Made by a program: the position numbers and the translations under genes. The notes below the pieces were generated by a model. The model worked only from the letters and a program-made list of their open reading frames with translations, made no database searches and was not told where the DNA came from. From Helicobacteraceae bacterium (GTDB lineage Bacteria; Campylobacterota; Campylobacteria; Campylobacterales; Helicobacteraceae), in NCBI GenBank assembly GCA_017508245.1, contig JAFVZI010000010.1, positions 53,732 to 117,731 of the forward strand: a stretch of 64,000 nt of DNA. Direction: 5' to 3'. Shown here piece after piece: positions 51,969-59,426 of this stretch. Positions within the stretch are counted from its first letter, which is position 1. Each line of letters opens with the position of its first letter.

Positions 51969-53447
51969 ATGGCAAAAAATCCAATATCAGATTATGAAAT
52001 TGGCATTATTAAAGCATTAATTGATTTAAAATATGAAAATCAAGATATTTTGGCTTATATAAATCGGTATAGAGAAGCAAACAAACTTAAGCATATCAAT
52101 TCAGGGAGGATTAGTGATATAAAAAATGGAAAAAGAGGGAAAGATATACCACTCGCTTTGAATGATGTAGTGAACAATTTTATAGAACAATATAAAACAA
52201 CAACAATGAATGATGATTTTTGTAGTGTTTTTAAATTTAAAGATGATTATATAGAAAATGAAGAAAGTGAGACCATAGAATATAAGCAATCATTTGGTGC
52301 AATTAAAGATGATAAGTTATTAAAAAGCATTCAAGGAATGGCAAATAATAAAGGCGGGTTTATAGTTTTTGGAATTTCCGAAGAAAATAATGATAGTATA
52401 AAAAAATATTGCATCAAAGGAATAGATGAAAAAGAATGCAAAAGCTTTATGCAAGATAATAAAAGAATCAATGAAGTTTTAAATTCTAATTTTAGAGAAA
52501 GTATTAGATTTGAAAGGAATTGTAAAAAAATTAATCAGAAGTTAGTGGCATATATACAAATTTTTGAATCCAATGATAAACCACTGATTAACAATAATGG
52601 GGATATTTATTATCGATACAATGCAGAAACAAGAAAGATTGCAAAGCTAGATTTACTAAGAATCATTAATGAAAGAAAAGAAAAAGAACTACATTTAACT
52701 ATGCAAAAATATATGGAAATTATATTTAAAAATGGTATTGAGAATTCAGCAATTTTAAATGTGGTAACAGGTGAAGTCGAAGGAAAAGGTGGTAATTTTT
52801 TGATCAACCAAGATTTATTGCCAAAAATCGCATTTATCAAAGAAGGTAATTTTGTTGAAAAAGATGGGGCACCGACATTGATTCTAAAAGGGAGTGTGGA
52901 GGTAATATCCGCTGATGGAGTTATTATTTCACACAATGTTCATAAAAATATTGATGAAAAATATATTTATAAGATATTTTTCTCACAACAAAATATTAAC
53001 AAACAAGAAGCTGAGGCTTGTATAGAAGCTATGGCTGAGTTTCAAGTTTTGCTATTACCTATGAGATATTTTATGCAAAAAGCAGATATGAATAAAGATA
53101 AATTAATAAAATTTCTTAAAAATATTCATAATAATACAACAAAAAAGAGTTTTGTTGATAAGAAAATAGAAAACATTAATAAAAATAAACCTGAAAAATT
53201 GGAAGATCACAATGAGTTTATTGAGAATATAAATGATAAAGTTAGTCTGTTGGAAATAATTGAAAAAGATAATGATATGAGAAAAATTTCTGTTGCGATT
53301 ATGAGCCTTAATAAAGACCAAATTGATAAAAAATATATATTATCAGAACTTTCTGTACTTTATAATCATTGTGTTAGAAAGAACAATAAACAAATTTCGC
53401 ATGTGAGAAAGGCTATTGCCTATATTGATAGAATCCTTTTTGCATAG
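51969..53447 (+). CDS. AlbA_2 (Schlafen-type) domain protein with N-terminal small domain
   Basis: A 492-residue protein. Residues 1-52 are the small domain (YEIGIIKALIDLKYENQDIL, YINRYREANKLKHINSGRIS) found three times in this island. Residues about 95-230 are an AlbA_2 domain: ESETIEYKQSFGAIKDDKLL, SIQGMANNKGGFIVFGISEE, then IYYRYNAETRKIAKLDLLRI. The rest (about 235-492) is Lys/Asn-rich and not recognised. AlbA_2 domains bind DNA or RNA and, in Schlafen-like proteins, cleave tRNA; several are parts of defence or toxin systems. It has no exact AGATTCT/AGAATCT word. Preceded by AGGAG at 51952, well placed enough for the ATG. Confidence 0.75.
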   Translation: MAKNPISDYEIGIIKALIDLKYENQDILAYINRYREANKLKHINSGRISDIKNGKRGKDIPLALNDVVNNFIEQYKTTTMNDDFCSVFKFKDDYIENEESETIEYKQSFGAIKDDKLLKSIQGMANNKGGFIVFGISEENNDSIKKYCIKGIDEKECKSFMQDNKRINEVLNSNFRESIRFERNCKKINQKLVAYIQIFESNDKPLINNNGDIYYRYNAETRKIAKLDLLRIINERKEKELHLTMQKYMEIIFKNGIENSAILNVVTGEVEGKGGNFLINQDLLPKIAFIKEGNFVEKDGAPTLILKGSVEVISADGVIISHNVHKNIDEKYIYKIFFSQQNINKQEAEACIEAMAEFQVLLLPMRYFMQKADMNKDKLIKFLKNIHNNTTKKSFVDKKIENINKNKPEKLEDHNEFIENINDKVSLLEIIEKDNDMRKISVAIMSLNKDQIDKKYILSELSVLYNHCVRKNNKQISHVRKAIAYIDRILFA

Positions 53448-53491
53448 TTTGAAATAGTTTGAAATAAAATAGAATGATAATTAAAAGGTGA

Positions 53492-53662
53492 TTTTGCATT
53501 TTAAATATCAAAAAACAATGTGAGAAACAAAAAGTAGCATTTTTCTTTAAGCAATGGGGGACTTGGGGAGGCGATGGTATAAAACGAAATAAAAAAGAAA
53601 ATGGTGCTTTACTTAATGATAAACTTTATAGAGAATATCCTAACTTGAAAAAAACAATGTAA
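53492..53662 (+). pseudogene. Tail of a DUF5131 (phage Gp37/Gp68-like) protein
   Basis: The frame between a TGA at 53489 and the TAA at 53660-53662 reads NIKKQCEKQKVAFFFKQWG, then TWGGDGIKRNKKENGALLND and EYPNLKKTM. The FFFKQWG.W...K...G..L.G..+.+.P pattern is the conserved C-terminus of DUF5131/Gp37-Gp68 proteins, often found in phages and beside defence genes. No start or N-terminal part remains. A remnant of a larger mobile piece. Confidence 0.7.
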
Positions 53663-53708
53663 TTATTCTCTTGATCAAACATTAAAAAACAAAAAGGAAT
53701 TTATAATA

Positions 53709-53862
53709 TTGCGAGTTATATCAAAGCAATTTAGTATTTTATTAGTTTTTTTGATTGCATTATCTATCAATGTCTTTGCTAAAGATATTTATATTATCCA
53801 CGGCTATAAAAGCACTAGCAATTATGGGTGATTTAATGCTGTAGCGCAAAAACTAAGCAAAA
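53709..53862 (+). pseudogene. N-terminal fragment of a secreted alpha/beta-hydrolase (RBBP9/YdeN-like)
   Basis: A TTG at 53709 with AAGGA upstream begins a signal peptide (QFSILLVFLIALSINVFA) and KDIYIIHGYKSTSNYG, which then hits TGA at 53829-53831. In the same frame FNAVAQKLSKNGKKS follows, so TGA probably replaces the TGG of a conserved Trp (HGY.....WF). At 53863 the frame enters the duplicated AlbA_2-gene segment, so the gene is broken twice. RBBP9/YdeN hydrolases are serine esterases of unclear substrate. Confidence 0.6.
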
Positions 53863-54051
53863 ATGGCAAAAAATCCAATATCAGATTATGAAATTGGCAT
53901 TATTAAGGCATTAATTAATTTAAAATATGAAAATCAAGATATCTTGGCTTATATAAATCGATATAGAGAAGCAAACAAACTTAAGCATATCAATTCAGGG
54001 AGGATTAGCGATATAAAAAGTGCCAATAGTCCTAAATCATTCTTTATTTAG
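53863..54051 (+). pseudogene. Partial duplicate of the AlbA_2 gene 5' end
   Basis: Bases 53863-54018 match 51969-52124 (52 codons) with five differences, four of them synonymous (AAA/AAG, ATT/ATC, CGG/CGA, AGT/AGC) and one Asp-to-Asn. After codon 52 identity ends and the frame stops at 54051. The break lies in the hydrolase remnant, at the shared sequence AAAATGGCAAAAAATCC. It has no ribosome site like that of the full gene. The pattern of silent changes suggests it came from a diverged functional copy, not from a fresh tandem duplication. Confidence 0.75.
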
Positions 54052-54639
54052 GACAATCAAAAGCCATAAATGCGATATTATTATTTAAGAGTGGAGTTTT
54101 TGTAAATGTAGATTTATCCTAGAATCTCACCAAAAAAGGAAGCGATAAAATGGCAATTTCTATTTTGCAAATAGAGGTTTATTCTAGAATCTCATTGTAT
54201 TTCAAATCCTAAAAGAGCTATATAAAGATTAAACAACTCCCTTTAGAATGTCCTTATCAAGATTCAAGAATATGTTTATTGATGAAGCTATAAATAAAGC
54301 CATTATAAAAATAAATTTTGCTTTTGCCACAATAGAAACAATCAATCTAATGCCTAAAAAATTGAAGAGAAGCTTTATTTTAAATAATATTTCAAAATTT
54401 ATTTTAAATGATAAAAGTATCAAACCTCATTTTTAGAGCTATTACCACAAATGGTTGGTATTGCAAATACAAAGAGATTCGCACAAACCAAAATTTTCAA
54501 ATACTTCACTTTTAAAAACCTCTCAATCCCCTTGCTAAACTTTTTATTCAAGAAAAAATAGAATCTAAAATCATCCAAAGTCTAACTTTTATGACAAAAG
54601 CAAAAAGCTATGAAAGAAAGCCAAAGTAAATATGGACGT
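54052..54639. other. Decayed DNA, no supported gene
   Basis: Nearly 600 bases with many stops. A plus-strand frame at 54248-54436 of 62 residues (starting MSLSRFKNMFIDEAINKA) is open but has no ribosome site or family. Short coherent pieces suggest several lost genes; none could be named. Confidence 0.4.
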
Positions 54640-54926
54640 CATAGTGCAACTCCCACGAAAGGTTATGGAGTAGGCGGACTTTTAAAAGACAAGAAAAATA
54701 TGTTTTCACTTACTTAGAATGCACCCATAGAAGCTTTTATAGAATCTAATGGACTTTTTTTAAGGATGTGGGCATAGATGGTGTATATTTTCATTTACAC
54801 AAGGCATACGAGTTTATGGGAATGAGTGCGTTGCCGACTTTTATCTGTAATGATGTGATGAAAAATTCACAAGTAGAGCGATATATCAAAGATTATGAGG
54901 CATATTTAAAGAAAGTATTTGGATAG
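54640..54926 (+). pseudogene. mdaB: C-terminal remnant of an MdaB-like NAD(P)H quinone reductase
   Basis: From about 54640 the translation shows SATPTKGYGVGGLLKDKK and MFSLT, a TAG where a Trp is expected, NAPIEAFIESNG, then a one-base slip in a T7 run (about 54750-54756), after which DVGIDGVYFHLHKAYEFMGM, SALPTFICNDVMKN and YEAYLKKVFG run to TAG at 54924-54926. This is the conserved C-terminal half of MdaB (HP0630-type flavodoxin-fold quinone reductase). The N-terminal half was not found. Confidence 0.75.
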
Positions 54927-55037
54927 TATTTGTACAATCCATAAATGCTATATACTCAATCCATAATATGTTGCACTAAAATAAAGATATCAATTTATGA
55001 AACATATAACAAAAGTAAAGTTTAGATAAGAAAAAAA

Positions 55038-55877
55038 ATGAAAAGTTATACTATTTTAATATTTCTTTGTATATGTTTTGGTAGTGTTTTTGCTGCACCA
55101 TCGCAAGAGATTCTACCACTGACACAAGAATCGAAGGATTTTTTTTCGATAGAAACTACACGCATGCAAAATGCAGAGGGGAGATTCTATAATATTTATG
55201 TTGCTATTCCAAAGCACAAAGCAGATAAAAAGAGTGTATTTTATACACTAGATGGCAATGCATTTTTCCCTTTGCTACTCAATGAAATAGCTACAAAAGA
55301 ATCTGCTAAGCCCCTCAAATCATTGCCTATTATCGTAGCAATAGGACACGATAGCCCATTAGCCTATGATAGAGCATTACGCACTTATGACTATACGCCT
55401 TTGCTTACTGAAGATTTACAAGATTCTTTTAGCGGTGGAGGTGGAATTAATATATTTTTACATTTTATTACACAAGAAGTGCAGCCCTTTATCCATAAGC
55501 GATTTGGAGTGCCTCATAAAGAGCTGCTTTTTGGGCATTCTTTTGGCGGACTTTTTGTTTTATATACACTTTTATCTGAGCCACAGAGTTTTACACACTA
55601 TGTTTGTGCTTCACCATCACTTTGGTGGGGAGAAGGAAAATTTCTATCTTTACCTTTGAGGCTAAGGAATAATCCAGATTCTATTATCTTCACGCTTGGT
55701 AGCTTGGAGAGAGATAGCAAGAGGAAGCAAAGCATAAAACTTGAAGAGATAATACAAGATTTGCAAATAAATGCACCCAACCCTAAAAGCATCGTATTTA
55801 TCGAGTTAGATGGGCAAAGTCACGGTAGTTCTATCCCTTATGCCTTGCAAATAGGATTGGAAATGTTTATGAAGTAA
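55038..55877 (+). CDS. Secreted IroE/Fes-like siderophore esterase
   Basis: A 279-residue alpha/beta-hydrolase of the putative esterase family (PF00756). A signal peptide (SYTILIFLCICFGSVFAA) puts it in the periplasm. The nucleophile elbow is LLFGHSFGGLFVLY (Ser about 168), with SPSLWWGEGKFL following and a probable catalytic histidine in DGQSHGSSIPYAL near the end. The IroE-like group hydrolyses ester-linked catechol siderophores such as enterobactin to release iron. No siderophore receptor is adjacent. First gene after the decayed island; GC slightly above neighbours. Confidence 0.8.
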   Translation: MKSYTILIFLCICFGSVFAAPSQEILPLTQESKDFFSIETTRMQNAEGRFYNIYVAIPKHKADKKSVFYTLDGNAFFPLLLNEIATKESAKPLKSLPIIVAIGHDSPLAYDRALRTYDYTPLLTEDLQDSFSGGGGINIFLHFITQEVQPFIHKRFGVPHKELLFGHSFGGLFVLYTLLSEPQSFTHYVCASPSLWWGEGKFLSLPLRLRNNPDSIIFTLGSLERDSKRKQSIKLEEIIQDLQINAPNPKSIVFIELDGQSHGSSIPYALQIGLEMFMK

Positions 55878-56642
55878 GGATTTGTAAAGGATTTGTATTT
55901 GTAAAGATTGCGATGTCTTGATGGCTTTATGGATATGGATTTAGATTGTCTTTCAATCTTGGAAGATTCAAAGGGAGAATCAATGTAGCAATCGCGCGTT
56001 TGAGTAGTATTCACATTTCTAACGAGGATTATAAATCGCACAAAATTGCGTATAGATAGCATATTTGCAAATCTTTAATCAAAATCATATCCACAATAAC
56101 TTCCCTAGCACGGATTTTAGGTTTGATTTTAATAATGTCAATATATCTTGCTATAGCTAAATAGCCACATTTTATTTGAGATTCTCAAGTATTGATACCA
56201 CACCATCAAAAAAACACGGCACATTAATTATAATATTTTGTAAAATATGCTTCACAATCAACTTGTAGATTTTATGAGAAAATATAATTCATAAAAAATT
56301 TTTGCACAATACTAGGCGTGTAAATGACATATTTTTTAGTTTGTTTAGAGAATGCAGGGAAGTTTTACTTTTACTTCATTGGCTACTTTATAAATAGAAT
56401 CTTTATTATCAGGCAATAACTCAATTTATCAAAATAAAATTATTATCTTTGCCTCCTGCATAGAGATGTTGAGTATGAAACAATAAAAGCTCTAGCTGCG
56501 TGATTTACATAGATAAATATATTACTAGATGTTTAGTATGAGGCAGAATCCTATAGATTATATGGATAAATAATGAGTAGATTCTAAGTGGATTGTGCTA
56601 GATTCTATAAAGAATCTAGTTTATTGTTAAATGCAAGAGAGC
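55878..56642. other. Intergenic region of 765 bases, nothing coding recognised
   Basis: Between the esterase and the ATP-grasp gene (convergent). It begins with a small direct repeat (GATTTGTA three times in 55879-55905) and ends with a strong hairpin at 56598-56619. Stops occur in all frames. No RNA gene was recognised. Confidence 0.5.
56598..56619. terminator. Inverted pair of the AGATTCT word, likely terminator
   Basis: CTAGATTCT-ATAA-AGAATCTAG is a perfect 9-bp stem with a 4-base loop, 23 bases beyond the stop of the minus-strand ATP-grasp gene. It is made from two inverted copies of the word over-represented across this window, as DNA uptake sequences form terminators in Neisseria and Haemophilus. 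The tail is AT-rich on both sides. Confidence 0.6.
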
Positions 56643-57758
56643 TTAAGATTTTGTATCTTCTACGATATTTATAATAGTGTTTGCCACTTTTCGTGCAGTT
56701 TTATCCAAAAATTCTGCAGGAGAAGTAAAGCCCACACAAGAGCAGTTGATTTCACCTAAAACATATTTATCTTTACCATTTACATCTGTATCAAGGATAA
56801 AGTCTGCTGTCCAAATCAAAGGCAGGTCATAATTGCCAAGTTTGCTCTTAATCTCCGGTAGATTGTTTAGGAAATAACCCACAAGCTCACTCCATTGCTC
56901 TGGTTTGTCATAACGATATTTTGCACCACTAAAAAGCGTGGCAGAGAATGCATCTGCACCTTCGGCTGGTTTTTTATGCACGACATAAATAGGGTCTTTG
57001 TAAAGCATAAGGATTCTAATCTCACCTTCTTTAATACGAGGCAAGAATGTCATATCTACAAGCATGCCATTATCACCTTTAAGGTATTTTTCACAAAAAT
57101 CCATAAACTCACCGAGTTTGCGTTCTTCTACGTGATTATCCACAGCTTCAGTACAACGAATTTCTGCATCAAGTGGCAATTCACTCACACCTGCATATTT
57201 ACTTGGGTCTTTGATTTGCACACGCCAAATCCCTTCACCTGTTGAGCCGCGATTTTGTTTTAAGACTCTCTCACCTTTTGCCAAAGTCTTAGGAAAGTTT
57301 TTCTTAAAATCGTATTCTCCACCTGCTTCCCATTTTATGCCGATTCTTTGAGCTTCTGCTGGGTCGTAGTATGCAAGAGTATCTGTTGGCACAAGCTCTG
57401 TGTTGCGGAGTTTTGTCAAAGCATCTTTTGCACCATAGCCAATCATCGCATCAGGGTGTGGCATACCGATTACACCATCGGCACAGAGTTTGCGTAATAC
57501 ATCAAAATATAATTTTTCTTCTTTTAAATTACCCGGATTCACACGAGAAACATACGCATCGGCACTTTTTTTGACATATTCATAAATTTCATTTTTCTTT
57601 GATTCGTCTTTTAGAATCTCATCAGTGAAAAATACAACTTCCGCACTAAAGCCAAGCTTTTTTAGATAGTCCATCATAGGCACGGTATCTTTTCTATGCC
57701 CATCTCTACCCTTATCACTACCTCCAACCGCTTCAAAAAAAACAATATGTTTCTTCAT
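56643..57758 (-). CDS. ATP-grasp fold protein of unknown substrate (DUF6815-like)
   Basis: A 371-residue cytoplasmic protein. KHIVFFEAVGGSDKGRDGHR starts it; VLKQNRGSTGEGIWRVQI (about 155-172) resembles an ATP-grasp nucleotide loop, and LIWTADFILD with YVLGEINCSCVGF (about 330-342) gives the metal-binding Asp/Glu/Asn of the fold. No amino-acid or peptide ligase family was recognised with confidence. GC is visibly higher (about 40-45%) than in its neighbours, which may reflect high expression or transfer. It stands alone with a hairpin terminator and its own upstream region. Confidence 0.75.
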   Translation of the reverse strand: MKKHIVFFEAVGGSDKGRDGHRKDTVPMMDYLKKLGFSAEVVFFTDEILKDESKKNEIYEYVKKSADAYVSRVNPGNLKEEKLYFDVLRKLCADGVIGMPHPDAMIGYGAKDALTKLRNTELVPTDTLAYYDPAEAQRIGIKWEAGGEYDFKKNFPKTLAKGERVLKQNRGSTGEGIWRVQIKDPSKYAGVSELPLDAEIRCTEAVDNHVEERKLGEFMDFCEKYLKGDNGMLVDMTFLPRIKEGEIRILMLYKDPIYVVHKKPAEGADAFSATLFSGAKYRYDKPEQWSELVGYFLNNLPEIKSKLGNYDLPLIWTADFILDTDVNGKDKYVLGEINCSCVGFTSPAEFLDKTARKVANTIINIVEDTKS

Positions 57759-57974
57759 AAATACCCCCTTATTAAAAAAATAAAAAAACCTTCCATAATA
57801 CGATAAATTATTTCAAGATCCAATAAAATCTATTTATTTTTAGAATTTATATATTTTTAAAACAATATAAGATATAAGATTTATTATTAAGTTAATAATA
57901 AATTAACGAATTGGATACATTTAATAAAATATATATTAAAATAATGATATTGTTATGAAAACTAAGGAGAGGTT

Positions 57975-58691
57975 ATGAAAAAAGCATTTACTATGATAGA
58001 AATGGTATTTGTTGTGGTTATGCTTGGTGTTATGGCTGCAGTATCTGTTATGTATATACCACAAACAAAGCTCCAACAAGCAGCTGATCATATGATACAC
58101 AATATAAAATATACAAAATCATTAGCACAAACCGATGATAGATTTTTTGCTATGAAAGACGGTAGTATAAATAATTATTCAGATACTCAGGCACAATATT
58201 GGAAGGCGGGTATGTGGCAAGTCCAATTTCACTTAAATGGCAATACAACTAAACATAGTTATAGCATATATGCAGATACAGCAAGAAGTGCAAATACTAC
58301 AAATTTTGATGGAAGACCGATGAGTGGAGATTTGATAGCAAAAGACCCACAAAATAAAGCGTGTTTGAGTGGATATAGTGAAAATAATCTACCAAATGAA
58401 TGCAAAAACAATATAGCAAAAGAAGTCCGACTGCAAGAGACATATGATGTTACAATTGATGACATATCACCAAGTAGTTGCAAAGAAAATAATACAGCAA
58501 GAATCTATTTTGATAATACAGGAATGCCATATTGTGGTGCAGTAAATATCAGTGGCAGTAGTACAACTCTACCAAAAAGATTAGATGAGGCTATGAAAAT
58601 CACTTTAAAAAGACAAAAACAAACAGCCACTATATGCGTATCAAAAAGCGGCTTGATATATGGCTCAAATAATGGAATATGCGATAAATAA
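57975..58691 (+). CDS. Pseudopilin with prepilin-type N-terminal motif
   Basis: A 238-residue protein with MKKAFTMIEMVFVVVMLGVM, the type IV prepilin leader: cleavage between Ala3 and Phe4, Glu8 at mature position 5, then a hydrophobic helix. The globular part is polar with four Cys (NKACLSG, NECKN, SSCKEN, PYCGAV, TICVSK) that could form disulfides. It resembles competence or type II secretion pseudopilins of epsilonproteobacteria, but no assembly ATPase or prepilin peptidase is near. AAGGAGAGG is a very strong ribosome site. It overlaps the next gene by 20 bases. Confidence 0.8.
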   Translation: MKKAFTMIEMVFVVVMLGVMAAVSVMYIPQTKLQQAADHMIHNIKYTKSLAQTDDRFFAMKDGSINNYSDTQAQYWKAGMWQVQFHLNGNTTKHSYSIYADTARSANTTNFDGRPMSGDLIAKDPQNKACLSGYSENNLPNECKNNIAKEVRLQETYDVTIDDISPSSCKENNTARIYFDNTGMPYCGAVNISGSSTTLPKRLDEAMKITLKRQKQTATICVSKSGLIYGSNNGICDK

Positions 58692-59406
58692 AATAATATT
58701 TTTTATATCTATCATTCTTGCTAGTAGTAGTCTGGATGCAAGAGGTAATTATTATAGATTGGATGATTATGATGCTAACTACAATAAATTACAAGACCCT
58801 CCATTAAATCAAGAGCCACAAAAGCAGTTACACCCATCATCTATATATAAACAACAAAGACCTACTGGAATACAAAAAGAACCTGATTATAGTAGAAGAG
58901 AAATTGCAAAAAATAATCAAGCTGCAAACAGATTAGTTGGATACCAAATAAATCCTGCTAGGCTTGATTATTTTTTGCTTGGAATTGGTGGAGGAATAGA
59001 TATATATGCATATGATGAAAAAAGACAAATATCGCTTGATTTATACGCAAAACTTGGGTACTTTAGATATATAAACCTAAATGCAATTAGAATCTATGCC
59101 AATCTAGGTGGCAGAATCCCGCTTGCTAACTCAAATCCAAGGACACTATCTTTTAGTGGAAATATTGATTTTTTACTCAATCTTAAAATATTTCATATAT
59201 ATGCTGGACTTGGATATGGTAGTGAATATTATACAAGTCAGAAATTTTTCTCACAAGGCTTAAATATAAATCTCGGTCTAAGCAAACAACTTGGAAGAGG
59301 CTCTATTGATGTGGGGCTTGCAATACCATTCTACACGATATACACAAAAGATGTAATCATCAAAAACAATATCATATTTTTATTGGAATATAGCTACAAA
59401 ATATAA
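58672..59406 (+). CDS. Outer membrane beta-barrel protein
   Basis: A 244-residue exported protein: signal peptide KIIFFISIILASSSLDA, then a polar, Gln/Pro-rich linker (about 20-95, DPPLNQEPQKQLHPSSIYKQ) and a C-terminal barrel domain (about 100-244) of alternating strands such as YFLLGIGGGIDIYAYD, LYAKLGYFRYINLNAIRIYA, HIYAGLGYGSEYYTSQ, and FLLEYSYKI at the end. The ATG at 58672 is preferred to 58660, because it gives the cleaner signal peptide. It overlaps the pseudopilin gene, so the two are cotranscribed and may work together at the surface. Confidence 0.7.
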   Translation: MEYAINKIIFFISIILASSSLDARGNYYRLDDYDANYNKLQDPPLNQEPQKQLHPSSIYKQQRPTGIQKEPDYSRREIAKNNQAANRLVGYQINPARLDYFLLGIGGGIDIYAYDEKRQISLDLYAKLGYFRYINLNAIRIYANLGGRIPLANSNPRTLSFSGNIDFLLNLKIFHIYAGLGYGSEYYTSQKFFSQGLNINLGLSKQLGRGSIDVGLAIPFYTIYTKDVIIKNNIIFLLEYSYKI

Positions 59407-59426
59407 GCAAAGTTTTGGAAACAAAG

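Noticed and set aside
54229..54436. Open frames on both strands in decayed DNA
   Set aside because: Low-complexity Lys/Ile/Asn or Phe/Ile sequences without start signals; the region is littered with gene fragments.
55879..55905. GATTTGTA direct repeats after the esterase gene
   Set aside because: Only three short imperfect copies; too few for a CRISPR or iteron call.
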